Origin: Peribacillus saganii
Lineage (GTDB): Bacteria; Bacillota; Bacilli; Bacillales; DSM-1321
Length of the DNA stretch: 64,000 nt
Reading direction: 5' to 3'
Assembly (NCBI RefSeq): GCF_003429095.1
Contig: NZ_QVTE01000055.1
Location: forward strand, 36,693-100,692
Part shown: one piece after another, positions 54,079 through 63,279 of the stretch
Numbering within the stretch: position 1 is the first letter of the stretch
How the letters are laid out: each line of letters opens with the position of its first letter
Program-made: the position numbers and the translations under genes
The notes under the pieces: model-generated
What the model was told of the DNA's origin: nothing
Database searches by the model: none
The model's input: the letters and a program-made list of their open reading frames with translations, nothing else

Positions 54079-54904
54079 AGAGATTGTGGATCAAGTAGCT
54101 TCCATGTGCCAGGAAGCCAATTTCGAGCTGGGCCAGGATGTTGTCGCAGCTTTTCAATCAGCATTAAAAACAGAAACCTCTGCAACCGGAAAGGATATTC
54201 TGGAGCAGCTGATTTTAAATGCCGACATTGCAAAAAGCGAGCGGGTTCCAATGTGTCAGGATACAGGTGTTTCTGTGTTTATTGTCGAGGTCGGCCAGGA
54301 TTGCCATATACAAGGCGGCAGTGTTTATGATGCAATAAATGAGGGAGTTAAAAAGGGCTATGAGGAAGGGTATTTAAGACACTCTATCGTTGACCATCCA
54401 ATTACAAGGGAAAAGAGTAAGGGTTATAATACACCATCTATCATCCATATAGAGATGATCCCCGGTGATGAGCTTGTCATTCACATGTCTGCAAAAGGCG
54501 GCGGCAGTGAGAATATGAGTGCATTAAAAATGTTAAAACCTTCGGACGGATTAGAGGGAATAAAATCGTTTATTCTCGATACTGTGGCTAAAGCAGGACC
54601 AAACGCGTGCCCTCCTTTAGTAGTGGGTGTAGGAATCGGAGGCAATTTTGAGCGATGCGCATACCTTGCCAAGAAATCACTGTTCCGTCATATCGGGCAT
54701 CGCAGCGAGCTGCCGGAAATTGCCGCGCTTGAAAACGAGCTGATGGAAAAAATTAATCAGCTTGGAATTGGTCCACAGGGCATGGGCGGCAATACGACAG
54801 CCCTCGATGTAAAAATTGAAATTGAACCGTGCCACATTGCCGCACTACCTGTCGCAGTCAACTTAAACTGCCACGCTAGCCGGCACAAAGAACTGCGGAT
54901 TTAG
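54053..54904 (+). CDS. class I fumarase / mesaconase-type alpha subunit, copy 2
   Basis: 283 residues, homologous to the subunit at 32906 along its length. Cluster cysteines are in CQDTGVSVFIVEVGQD, CPPLVVGVGIGG and CHASRHK, and the GGGSENMSALKML signature is present. Members hydrate fumarate to malate or mesaconate to citramalate. Placed after an SDH-like complex, it would hydrate the unsaturated product of that oxidation. The ATG lies inside the previous gene; GTG 54059 has better spacing from AAGGGG. Confidence 0.87.
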   Translation: MQVRTIQYKEIVDQVASMCQEANFELGQDVVAAFQSALKTETSATGKDILEQLILNADIAKSERVPMCQDTGVSVFIVEVGQDCHIQGGSVYDAINEGVKKGYEEGYLRHSIVDHPITREKSKGYNTPSIIHIEMIPGDELVIHMSAKGGGSENMSALKMLKPSDGLEGIKSFILDTVAKAGPNACPPLVVGVGIGGNFERCAYLAKKSLFRHIGHRSELPEIAALENELMEKINQLGIGPQGMGGNTTALDVKIEIEPCHIAALPVAVNLNCHASRHKELRI

Positions 54905-54915
54905 GAGGGGATGAA

Positions 54916-55479
54916 GTGACAGCTCGCCAAATTACTAACCCAATTTCTGAGGAAACTTTATTGGAATTAAAGGCTGGAGACCGTGTGTTATTAAGCGGTA
55001 CGATTTATACTGCCCGTGATGCCGCACATAAGCGGATGTTTGAAGCATTGCAAAACGGAGAACAGCTCCCTTTTGATATCGCTGGGCAAACGATTTATTA
55101 TGTAGGCCCCACCCCCGCTAAGCCGAACCAGGTCATAGGTTCAGCAGGCCCAACCACGAGCGGCCGCATGGATAAATATACACCCGCCCTTTTGGACAAA
55201 GGCCTAAAAGGTATGGTCGGAAAAGGTTATCGCAGCCCGGAAGTAATTGAATCAATGAAAAAGAATAAAGCCGTATATTTCGCGGCAATTGGCGGTTCGG
55301 GTGCTTTGATCGCCCGTTCCATTAAGTCAATGGAAGTTATTGCATATGCAGATTTGGGACCCGAAGCAATACATAAGTTGACCGTACAGAATTTCCCGGC
55401 GGTTGTGATTATCGACAGCGAAGGAAATGACTGGTATCAGATTGGTAAACAGCAGTTTCAGGAAGAGGGGCCGGTTTAA
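54916..55479 (+). CDS. class I fumarase / mesaconase-type beta subunit, copy 2
   Basis: 187 residues, beta domain of the same enzyme: LLSGTIYTARDAAHKRM, YYVGPTPAKPNQVIGSAGPTTSGRMD and GGSGALIARSI. GTG start with GGAGGGG upstream, 12 bp after the alpha gene. It is the last gene of the long unit that begins with the SucC-like gene; a terminator follows. Confidence 0.9.
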   Translation: MTARQITNPISEETLLELKAGDRVLLSGTIYTARDAAHKRMFEALQNGEQLPFDIAGQTIYYVGPTPAKPNQVIGSAGPTTSGRMDKYTPALLDKGLKGMVGKGYRSPEVIESMKKNKAVYFAAIGGSGALIARSIKSMEVIAYADLGPEAIHKLTVQNFPAVVIIDSEGNDWYQIGKQQFQEEGPV

Positions 55480-55531
55480 TTTCGCTTCTAGACTCAGCGG
55501 GAATTTAACGGTCTTTATAATGAATAAACTA

Positions 55532-55564
55532 CCTCTGAATAGCTCAATTCAGAGGATGTTTTTT
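55532..55564 (+). terminator. intrinsic terminator of the SucCD-Sdh-fumarase operon
   Basis: Perfect stem CCTCTGAAT / ATTCAGAGG with a 6-nt loop, then ATG and six T, about 50 bp after the stop codon. Confidence 0.85.
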
Positions 55565-55583
55565 AGCGAAAAGCAATGATAGA

Positions 55584-55959
<376 letters not shown>

Positions 55960-55998
55960 AATATAATTCTTATTAAAGAGAAGGTAGGATTGGAAAAT

Positions 55999-56472
55999 AT
56001 GGATGCAAAGATAAATGAAATTTCAGAAGCCTTACAAGCTATGTCGGCTGATGAATTGGACCAGATTTCTCATGTGATTGATGCCTTGAGGAACCCGGAA
56101 CGAGGGCTGCACTATAATGGTACGTTATTAGGCATTAATGTTGACGATGCTGGCGAAATAACGATGCAATTAGGTAAGCAAAACTCAAACTTTTATAATG
56201 TTGCCCAGGGCGGTGCCATTTTTACATTAGCGGATATAGCTTTAGGTAATTACATTATGACTAAAATCCCAAAAGATACTGATGTAGTTACATTAGAATT
56301 AAAGATGAACTACATCAGACCAGGTAAAGGTGAAAAACTTTATGCAAAACCCAGTATTAGTCATATGGGGAAAAATACAGTTGTCGCGGATTGCACGATA
56401 ATTGATGAGAATGAAAAACTGGTGGCAAAAGCTCTTGGTACGTTTTTTTTGAAAAGTGAATCAAAAAAGTAG
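55999..56472 (+). CDS. PaaI-type hotdog thioesterase
   Basis: About 157 residues. After a short helical N-terminus the hotdog fold follows, with YNVAQGGAIFTLADIALGNYIM (the YNxHGGxxxxLAD-type motif, with AQGG in place of the usual HGG), LELKMNYIRPGKGEKLYAKP and GTFFLKSESKK. It should hydrolyse an acyl-CoA thioester. The His of the usual motif is missing, so activity or specificity may differ. I chose ATG 55999; TTG 55990 is possible. It lies alone between two terminators, next to the CoA-dependent genes. Confidence 0.75.
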   Translation: MDAKINEISEALQAMSADELDQISHVIDALRNPERGLHYNGTLLGINVDDAGEITMQLGKQNSNFYNVAQGGAIFTLADIALGNYIMTKIPKDTDVVTLELKMNYIRPGKGEKLYAKPSISHMGKNTVVADCTIIDENEKLVAKALGTFFLKSESKK

Positions 56473-56515
56473 GTGGATCACCTGTAACTCAATCTAAATT
56501 GCTTTTTAAAATGAA

Positions 56516-56553
56516 CCACAAATTTTGAAGACAGCAAGATTTGTGGATTTTTT
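56516..56553 (+). terminator. intrinsic terminator of the thioesterase gene
   Basis: Stem CCACAAAT / ATTTGTGG with a 15-nt loop, followed by A and six T. Confidence 0.8.
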
Positions 56554-56684
56554 CTGTCTAAAAAACATTTTCTTTTGAAACATCTAGCGTATCTTTTTTC
56601 ACTGTCTCTGTGTACTCAGGTTAGTAATATGAAGGAATATAAAAAATTTAATGAATATTCTAAAAAAAGTGATTGATTATTAAA

Positions 56685-56696
56685 ATTGGATCCAGT
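56685..56696 (+). promoter_or_regulatory. ATTGGATCCAAT-type operator, site F
   Basis: ATTGGATCCAGTATCCTATT, the same extended sequence as sites C-E, 52 bp before the HMG-CoA lyase start. Confidence 0.75.
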
Positions 56697-56747
56697 ATCC
56701 TATTTATAGATAGATTTTTTCCAGCATATATGGAGGAATAAATAACT

Positions 56748-57668
56748 ATGAAATTATCCGGTCAAGTAACGATTTATGAGGTTGGTTTAAGGGATGGACT
56801 CCAATTAGAGTCTAAAATTTTAACAGTTGAAGAGAAATTGAGTGTATTTAATCTATTACGAAAGGCTAATGTATCCGAAATTGAATTTGGTTCGTTTGTG
56901 CATCCAAAGCTGGTTCCGCAAATGGCGAATTCCGGGGAGTTCTATTCACACCTAAAGGAATTAGAGGAAATGCAGCTTGTTGCGCTGGTTCCTAACCTAA
57001 AGGGGCTCGAATTGGCAAAAGCTAATGGAGTAAAATCCGTAAATTATGTAATTTCAGCAAGCGACACGCATAATAAACAAAATGTTCGACAAACCACCGA
57101 AGAATCATTAGAAAACTTTCACCAGATCTCTCAATTTGCATTTTCAAACGGTATAAATGTAAGCGTAACCATTGCGACGTCGTTTGGTTGTCCTTTTGAG
57201 GGTACAGTACCTCAAGAAAGAATCATGAACATCATCGATAAGCTGCTTGTACATAACATCAAAAGAATCACTCTGGCAGATACAACAGGTATGGCAAACC
57301 CAAAACAAGTATATTCATTAACGAAGGAAGTGGTTAATGAGTGGAGAAACTTTGAATTCGCCTGCCACTTTCACAATACCAGAGGCATGGGACTAGCTAA
57401 CATCATCGGCAGTTTTGAAGCAGGCATATCTATTTTCGACTCTTCATTAGGGGGCATTGGCGGCTGCCCATTTGCTCCGGGAGCGACAGGCAATGTATGT
57501 ACTGAAGATGTGGTCCACATGTTAGAAGAAATGGGAGTCCGTACTTCAATTGATCTTGATGTTCTACTTGAAGCTTCAAAGAGATTGAGAGACATATTAG
57601 GTCATGAATTGCCAGGTCAGGTCGCAAAAGCAGGCAAAAGCTCACGGTTATACCCTGTTCCAAATTAA
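56748..57668 (+). CDS. hydroxymethylglutaryl-CoA lyase-family protein
   Basis: 306 residues, DRE-TIM barrel. YEVGLRDGLQLESK gives the catalytic Arg-Asp, the metal site includes the ACHFHNTRGMGLAN His residues, and GGIGGCPFAPGATGNVCTED contains the active-site Cys loop characteristic of HMG-CoA lyase (HMG-CoA to acetyl-CoA plus acetoacetate). The order with hydratase, dehydrogenase and CoA-transferase recalls leucine or 3-methylglutarate catabolism. GGAGG precedes the ATG and operator F lies upstream. Confidence 0.9.
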   Translation: MKLSGQVTIYEVGLRDGLQLESKILTVEEKLSVFNLLRKANVSEIEFGSFVHPKLVPQMANSGEFYSHLKELEEMQLVALVPNLKGLELAKANGVKSVNYVISASDTHNKQNVRQTTEESLENFHQISQFAFSNGINVSVTIATSFGCPFEGTVPQERIMNIIDKLLVHNIKRITLADTTGMANPKQVYSLTKEVVNEWRNFEFACHFHNTRGMGLANIIGSFEAGISIFDSSLGGIGGCPFAPGATGNVCTEDVVHMLEEMGVRTSIDLDVLLEASKRLRDILGHELPGQVAKAGKSSRLYPVPN

Positions 57669-57716
57669 AACGAAGCAGTGAATATATGAATTGTACCTTT
57701 GGGAGGGATGATGCAG

Positions 57717-58517
57717 ATGTTGGTTCAAACCTATGAAACAATCAGATTAGAAAGAGCAAGTCATAATGAGGGTATTGTGATAATAACCCTCGATAGGCCG
57801 GAAGCGATGAATGCCATGAATACGAAAATGGCTATCGAATTAATTGAAGCATTTCAAGAATTAAAATATGACGACAAAGTAAGGGTTGTGGTTTTAACAA
57901 GCTCCGGCACTAAAAGTTTTTGCGTTGGGGCCGATCTCAAAGAACGGAATGGAATGTCTAAGAAAGACTGGAAAAAGCAGCATGATTACTTTGAGGAAGT
58001 TACGGAGTCGATCCGTGAATTTCCATTCCCGGTGATCGCCGCTATAAATGGCTATGCATTGGGTGGTGGACTGGAAATTTCACTTAGCTGTGATATTCGT
58101 ACAGCAGCCGAGCATGCAGAAATGGGATTACCGGAAGCCAAGCTTGGTCTTATTCCTGGGATAGGCGGATCGCAGCTTTTATCCAGAATTTTACCAATTG
58201 GTATTGCAAAAGAAATGTTATATACAGGAAAGCGTATATCGGCAGAAGAAGGAAAACAATGGGGACTTATAAATGCAGTTTTTACAGCAGAAACCCTTTT
58301 GGAAGGGACTATTAACCTGGCTGAGAACATCGCGAAAAATGCACCGCTGTCTTTACAATCTTTAAAGAAAGCAGTAAATAAAGGCACCGAAACTGATTTG
58401 GCAACAGGGCTTGCTTTCGAGTTAGAAGCCTATTACAGATGCGCTAATTCTGAAGACAGATTGGAAGGCATTTATGCATTTAATGAAAAGCGAAAGCCGG
58501 AATGGAAAGGCAAGTAA
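57717..58517 (+). CDS. enoyl-CoA hydratase/isomerase-family protein
   Basis: About 266 residues, crotonase fold. The oxyanion hole is formed by FCVGADLKER and NGYALGGGLEISLSCD. Putative catalytic Glu residues lie in GGLEIS and GLPEAKLGLIPGIGG, as in hydratases of the AUH type (3-methylglutaconyl-CoA or itaconyl-CoA hydratase in mammals). Start 57717 is chosen because GGGAGGG lies 9 nt upstream; ATGs at 57708 and 57711 are closer than is usual. Confidence 0.88.
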   Translation: MLVQTYETIRLERASHNEGIVIITLDRPEAMNAMNTKMAIELIEAFQELKYDDKVRVVVLTSSGTKSFCVGADLKERNGMSKKDWKKQHDYFEEVTESIREFPFPVIAAINGYALGGGLEISLSCDIRTAAEHAEMGLPEAKLGLIPGIGGSQLLSRILPIGIAKEMLYTGKRISAEEGKQWGLINAVFTAETLLEGTINLAENIAKNAPLSLQSLKKAVNKGTETDLATGLAFELEAYYRCANSEDRLEGIYAFNEKRKPEWKGK

Positions 58518-58544
58518 TTTAAATCTAATTTTGGAGGTATTTGT

Positions 58545-59714
58545 ATGTCAACTACTAAAACGGAAGTAAACACTGAACATGAAATGATCCGCAAGAGTGT
58601 ACGCAGTCTATGTGAACGCTATCCTGAAACCTATTGGAGAAAACTGGATGAAGATGATTCCTATCCTACAGAATTTGTCCAAGCCCTCACACAAGAAGGC
58701 TGGTTATCGGTTTTAATCCCTGAGGAATACGGTGGTGCAGGATTGGGAATGGCAGAAGCCGGCATTATCCTGGAAGAAATTAACCGTTCCGGTGGTAATG
58801 CAGGAGCATGTCACGCTCAAATGTATACTATGGGCGCTTTGCTGAGACATGGAAATGAGGAGCAAAAACAAAGGTTTCTTCCAAAAATCGCAAGTGGAGA
58901 ACTCCGTTTGCAGGCGTTTGGTATTACAGAACCAACAGCTGGAAGCGATACAACCAGCATCCAGACGTTTGCAGAGAAAAAAGGAGACCGTTATATCGTT
59001 CATGGTCAGAAAATATGGACATCCCGTGCAGAGCATTCTGATTTAATGATGCTCTTGGCGCGGACCACGCCGAAAGATCAAGTAGCGAAAAAAACAGACG
59101 GGCTTAGCTTGTTCATATTAGACATGAAAGACCAGGCAGATAAAATTGATATTCGTCCAATCGATACAATGATTAACCATGCCACTACAGAAGTTTTTAT
59201 TGAAGGTGCAGAAATACCAGTTGAAAACTTGATTGGTGAAGAAGGAAAAGGATTTCGCTATGTTTTGGGCGGAATGAATGCAGAGCGCATTCTTATTGCT
59301 TCTGAATCGATTGGTGATGGTATGTACTTTGTTGATAAATCTGTTCAATATGCTAATGAAAGGGTTGTATTCGGAAGACCAATCGGTCAGAACCAGGGAG
59401 TTCAATTTCCTATTTCAAGGGCCTATATGGATATCCAGGCGGCAGCCTTGATGAGAGATAAGGCAGCGGCAATGTTCGATAACGGAGAAAATTGCGGTGC
59501 TGAAGCGAACATGGCGAAATATTTAGCATCCGAAGCGACATGGCGGGCAGCCAATGCAGCGATGGACACATATGGAGGATATGGATTTGCGGCTGAATAT
59601 AATATTGAGCGGAAATTCAGGGAAGCCCGCCTATTTATCGTTGCTCCGGTAACAAATAATCTTGTTGTAAGCTATGTTGGTCAGCATGTTCTTGGACTGC
59701 CGCGCTCATTTTAA
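58545..59714 (+). CDS. acyl-CoA dehydrogenase
   Basis: 389 residues. The N-terminal helical, middle beta (GITEPTAGSDTTSIQT, HGQKIWTSRAEH) and C-terminal helical domains are complete. RVVFGRPIGQNQGVQF and DTYGGYGFAAEYNIERKFREARLF are the FAD- and dimer-contacting C-terminal motifs. It introduces an alpha,beta double bond in an acyl-CoA and passes electrons to ETF, which is not encoded here. GGAGG precedes the ATG. The dispersed repeat directly follows the stop codon. Confidence 0.92.
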   Translation: MSTTKTEVNTEHEMIRKSVRSLCERYPETYWRKLDEDDSYPTEFVQALTQEGWLSVLIPEEYGGAGLGMAEAGIILEEINRSGGNAGACHAQMYTMGALLRHGNEEQKQRFLPKIASGELRLQAFGITEPTAGSDTTSIQTFAEKKGDRYIVHGQKIWTSRAEHSDLMMLLARTTPKDQVAKKTDGLSLFILDMKDQADKIDIRPIDTMINHATTEVFIEGAEIPVENLIGEEGKGFRYVLGGMNAERILIASESIGDGMYFVDKSVQYANERVVFGRPIGQNQGVQFPISRAYMDIQAAALMRDKAAAMFDNGENCGAEANMAKYLASEATWRAANAAMDTYGGYGFAAEYNIERKFREARLFIVAPVTNNLVVSYVGQHVLGLPRSF

Positions 59715-59716
59715 TT

Positions 59717-59846
59717 AAGAAAAGTGCAAGAGCCCTGTCAGCCCCGACTTGCATAAGAAAAGCGCTGACAGAAGGTGCTTTTTGCCTTCAGAAGCGATTG
59801 GCTTATGACCTCGGGGGGCTGGATGCTGGAGCAAGACATTAGTGCT
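59717..59846 (+). repeat. dispersed folded repeat, compact copy
   Basis: About 130 bp from AAGAAAAGTGCAAGAGCCC to GGAGCAAGACATT. CTGTCAGC pairs with GCTGACAG, GAAGG with CCTTC around TGCTTTTTG, and GCCCCGACTTGCATAAG is largely complementary to CTTATGACCTCGGGGGGC, so the transcript can form a long hairpin with internal arms. Related to 9340-9806 and 23904-23926. Confidence 0.8.
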
Positions 59847-59881
59847 TGTTAAATAAATTATCTTATCTTATTAAAAAACCG

Positions 59882-59917
59882 CAGAGGACTTGTCACTATA
59901 CAAGTCCTCTGATTTTG
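59882..59917 (+). terminator. hairpin between acyl-CoA dehydrogenase and CoA-transferase genes
   Basis: Perfect 12-bp stem CAGAGGACTTGT / ACAAGTCCTCTG with a 6-nt loop, followed by ATTTTG. It may terminate or attenuate transcription before the CoA-transferase gene. On the other strand it is followed by CGG and six T. Confidence 0.6.
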
Positions 59918-59931
59918 AAAGGGAGAGTAAG

Positions 59932-61146
59932 ATGCCAGGACCATTGAGCGGTATTACTGTAGTGGATGTTACGACGAATATTTCAGGTCCTAGTTTAACC
60001 ATGATCCTTGCCGATTTGGGTGCTGATATAATCAAGATTGAACGGCCTGATATCGGTGATGATTCAAGGGCAATGGGACCATTTTGGGAAGGGGAGGGAG
60101 TTTATTTCCTCCATATTAATCGAAACAAGCAATCTATTGCGATTAACCTAAAACAGCAAGAAGGAAGGCAAATTTTATATGATCTCGTCAAGAAAGCGGA
60201 TGTATTTGTAGAAAACTTTCGTTTTAATAAAGCAGAACAACTAGGATTGGGATACGATAAATTAAGGGAAATTAATTCCTCCATTATCTACTGCTCAATT
60301 TCTGCATACGGACAAGAAGGGGAACTGCGTGAAAGATCTGGCTATGACGCGATTGCTCAGGCAGATTCAGGCATCATCGGGATTAACGGTGCCCAAGGGT
60401 CAGATTTATCACGTGTACCTGTTTCTGTCCTCGATCAGGGCAGTGCTATGTGGGGAGCAATTGGAGTCATATCGGCCTTGTTTCATAAAGAAAAAACAGG
60501 TGAGGGCCAAAAAGTTACAACTTCTCTATATGAAACTGGCGTTTTCTGGGTCGGATATCATATGCTATCCTTTCTTGCAACCGGAAAAGAGCCGCAGAAA
60601 AACGGAACAAGCCATTCAGCGTTTGCACCTTATGGAGCCTTTCAGGCATCGGATGCACCGGTAATGATTGGAATATCTAATGATTCCTTATTCAAACGTT
60701 TATGTCAAGTTCTCGGCAAGGATGAATGGACTGAGGACCCTCGTTTTGCGAGCAATCCTATGCGAGTTGAAAATCGAAATGAATTAGCTGAGTTAATCGA
60801 AAACATTCTCCAGTCAAAATCTGCAGGTGAATGGGAAGCCCTTTTAGCAGAGGCTGGCGTTCCGAGTTCAAAAGTTAAGGCAATCTCTGAAGTTATAGAG
60901 GACCAGCAAACACAAGCTGTGAAAATGTGGAAGGAAGTATCGCATAGTAAAATTGAAAACTTCCGTCTTCCTCGTTTGCCTTTTGAACTAAGCTCGTCAC
61001 CTGCCTCTATAAACCAGGCTCCTCCTAAACTAGGTGAGCATACAAAAGACATTCTATTAAAGAATGGCTATAATGAGGAAGAAATTGGGCGTCTCTTGCA
61101 GGGTGGTACCATTCAAAGCAGTAATAATGAAATAACATCCCGTTAA
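59932..61146 (+). CDS. class III (CaiB/BaiF) acyl-CoA transferase
   Basis: About 404 residues. PLSGITVVDVTTNISGPSLTMILADLGADIIKIERP is the family opening; SGYDAIAQADSGI carries the Asp region that forms the acyl anhydride; GTSHSAFAPYGAFQASDAP is also typical. It moves CoA between an acyl-CoA and a carboxylic acid, and could charge the acid that enters the dehydrogenase-hydratase-lyase series encoded before it. ATG 59932 has GGGAGAG 4 nt upstream; the open frame extends to 59890, across the hairpin. Confidence 0.9.
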   Translation: MPGPLSGITVVDVTTNISGPSLTMILADLGADIIKIERPDIGDDSRAMGPFWEGEGVYFLHINRNKQSIAINLKQQEGRQILYDLVKKADVFVENFRFNKAEQLGLGYDKLREINSSIIYCSISAYGQEGELRERSGYDAIAQADSGIIGINGAQGSDLSRVPVSVLDQGSAMWGAIGVISALFHKEKTGEGQKVTTSLYETGVFWVGYHMLSFLATGKEPQKNGTSHSAFAPYGAFQASDAPVMIGISNDSLFKRLCQVLGKDEWTEDPRFASNPMRVENRNELAELIENILQSKSAGEWEALLAEAGVPSSKVKAISEVIEDQQTQAVKMWKEVSHSKIENFRLPRLPFELSSSPASINQAPPKLGEHTKDILLKNGYNEEEIGRLLQGGTIQSSNNEITSR

Positions 61147-61220
61147 CGATAAACTAGCTGAGTTTCCTCCTCAAAAAGTGCTTTCTAAAATATATTCTTA
61201 AAGTGCAAATTGCCAATATA

Positions 61221-61257
61221 AAAAATATCTCCTGATAATATTCAGGAGATATTTTTT
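61221..61257. terminator. bidirectional terminator between convergent genes
   Basis: Perfect stem AAATATCTCCTGA / TCAGGAGATATTT with a 6-nt loop and A/T tracts on both sides. It serves the CoA-transferase gene and the convergent aldehyde dehydrogenase gene. Confidence 0.85.
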
Positions 61258-61267
61258 ATTAGTTTAT

Positions 61268-62716
61268 TTATAACTTGATAGATACGTATTTCACTTCCAA
61301 GAAATCATCCAGCCCGTGATGGCCGCCTTCGCGTCCCAAACCGCTTTCCTTAATGCCGCCAAAAGGAGCTTGAGCAGTTGACGGCAAGCCATCGTTAATG
61401 CCAACAATTCCGAATTCTAACTTTTCATATACTGTAATCGCTGTTTTTAAATTTTCTGTGTAAGCATAGGCAGCGAGTCCATAGCGGGAACTGTTTGCTT
61501 TCTTTATGACATCTTCCACATCATCAAACTCGATTATCGGGGCGACTGGGCCAAAAGTTTCTTCTTGCATGATGACCATATCCTCGCGAACACCTGATAG
61601 AATAGTAGGCTCAAAGAAAAATCCTTTATCATATGCTGCGATTCTTTTTCCTCCCAATTCAATAGAAGCGCCTTTTTCCACAGCATCGTCAATATGTGCT
61701 TGCACTTTTTCATAGGCCTGTTCATTGATCAGAGGGCCGATATTCGCTTCCGGTTCATTTCCAGCTCCCACTTTAATTTTTGCAACTTCTTCACGAAGTT
61801 TTGCCGTGAATTGGGGCACGATAGATTTCTCTACATAAATTCGGTTTGCACAAACACAGGTCTGTCCGGCATTTCTAAACTTTGAGACAATTACACCCTC
61901 TACAGCTTTATCAAGATCAGCATCGCCGAATACAATAACAGGTGCATGCCCCCCAAGTTCAAGAGATACCTTTTTAACTGTATCAGCAGCACCGCGCATT
62001 AACAGTTTCCCGACTTCGGTAGAACCTGTAAAAGTGATTTTAGCGACTCGTTCATCCTCAAGCCAAGCTTGCCCGATTTTCTTTGCATCACCTGTTACAA
62101 CGTTAATTACACCTTTAGGAAGCCCAGCTTTTTCAGCCAGTTCCGCCAGCTTAATAGCAGTCAATGGGGTTTGCTCCGCAGGTTTAATGACGACTGTACA
62201 GCCAGCAGCAAGGGCTGGTGCAATTTTCCGTGTGATCATTGCTGCTGGAAAATTCCACGGTGTAATTGCGGCTACAACTCCAACAGGCTGTTTTAAAATA
62301 ATAATTCGTTTATCAATTGCAGAGGCGGGAATGGTTTCTCCATATATACGCTTTGCTTCTTCTGCGTACCAAGCTAAGAAGCTGACAGCATAATTTACTT
62401 CTCCCAAGGCTTCAGTCATTGGTTTACCCTGTTCATCCACCAATACCTGTGCGACTTCTTCTTTATGTTCTAAAATAATATCATGCCATTTTTTGATATA
62501 TGTGCTTCGTTCATAGGCAGTGGCTTGTGACCATGTACGGAAAGCTTCATGAGCAGCATCGACTGCAAGTCTCGCCTCCTTATCGCCACCGTTTGGAACA
62601 GGGGAGACTACCTCAGCAGTTGCAGGGTTATAGACGTTAAATGTCTCTCCTGATTCGGCCTGTACCCATTCACCATTAATAAATAATTTGTTTAAGTCTA
62701 ATAGATTTGTACTCAT
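61268..62716 (-). CDS. gabD: NAD(P)-dependent succinate-semialdehyde dehydrogenase-like protein (GabD)
   Basis: 482 residues, aldehyde dehydrogenase superfamily. AITPWNFPAAMITRKIAPALAAG and FTGSTEVGKLLM form the cofactor site. The catalytic Glu is in LELGGHAPVIVF and the nucleophile Cys is in NAGQTCVCANRI, a form typical of succinate-semialdehyde dehydrogenases. It should oxidise succinate semialdehyde (or a related semialdehyde such as glutarate's) to the diacid. GGCGGAAA precedes the ATG. Single gene, convergent to the CoA-transferase. Confidence 0.87.
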   Translation of the reverse strand: MSTNLLDLNKLFINGEWVQAESGETFNVYNPATAEVVSPVPNGGDKEARLAVDAAHEAFRTWSQATAYERSTYIKKWHDIILEHKEEVAQVLVDEQGKPMTEALGEVNYAVSFLAWYAEEAKRIYGETIPASAIDKRIIILKQPVGVVAAITPWNFPAAMITRKIAPALAAGCTVVIKPAEQTPLTAIKLAELAEKAGLPKGVINVVTGDAKKIGQAWLEDERVAKITFTGSTEVGKLLMRGAADTVKKVSLELGGHAPVIVFGDADLDKAVEGVIVSKFRNAGQTCVCANRIYVEKSIVPQFTAKLREEVAKIKVGAGNEPEANIGPLINEQAYEKVQAHIDDAVEKGASIELGGKRIAAYDKGFFFEPTILSGVREDMVIMQEETFGPVAPIIEFDDVEDVIKKANSSRYGLAAYAYTENLKTAITVYEKLEFGIVGINDGLPSTAQAPFGGIKESGLGREGGHHGLDDFLEVKYVSIKL

Positions 62717-63279
62717 TGTGTTTCCGCCTTTCTATATTTTAGATTTATTGGTCACTAAAAATGGGTGCACGAGTCACATTTCCATCGGTGATCCTGAAAA
62801 CAAACCTCTTAATACTGTTAAAGTTGTAGAGGGATTAGTCGTTTCAATAACGAAATAGCATGCCTGTTAAGTCTGCTTTTTAACCCTGTTAACAACAATA
62901 ACTTTCGAACCTTTTGCTCTAGCTATAACTGTAGCATATTAACCTGAACGCTCCTTTGGATGAAAATCGTTTGAATATATGATAAAATTGGTTGTTTAAT
63001 GCCTTACAATTGAAAAGATGGCTGAAATATTAAAGAATAGCTATCTATCACTCCAATCCTTTGCGAGAACGCTTACAATATTTCAAAATGATGCTTTTAT
63101 TTTACTGGTAATCTAGTATAATTATGATAGAAAAATTAGGAAAATACAATAAATTTAGAAAAAACAGAAAATAATATTGCTATTTTTCTGTAACAAATTG
63201 AATGATTCCAACGAAATTGTGGAACGGTGGTAGTCCTAGTAAAATATAGATTTGTTTATCACTGATTGGAGGGATTTTT
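62717..63279. other. intergenic region, 563 bp
   Basis: AT-rich spacer between divergent genes. A short plus-strand stretch to about 62860 translates as SHISIGDPENKPLNTVKVV and ends in a stop. It looks gene-like but has no start or ribosome binding site, so it may be a remnant. Promoters for both flanking genes are expected here, but I cannot assign them. Confidence 0.4.
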
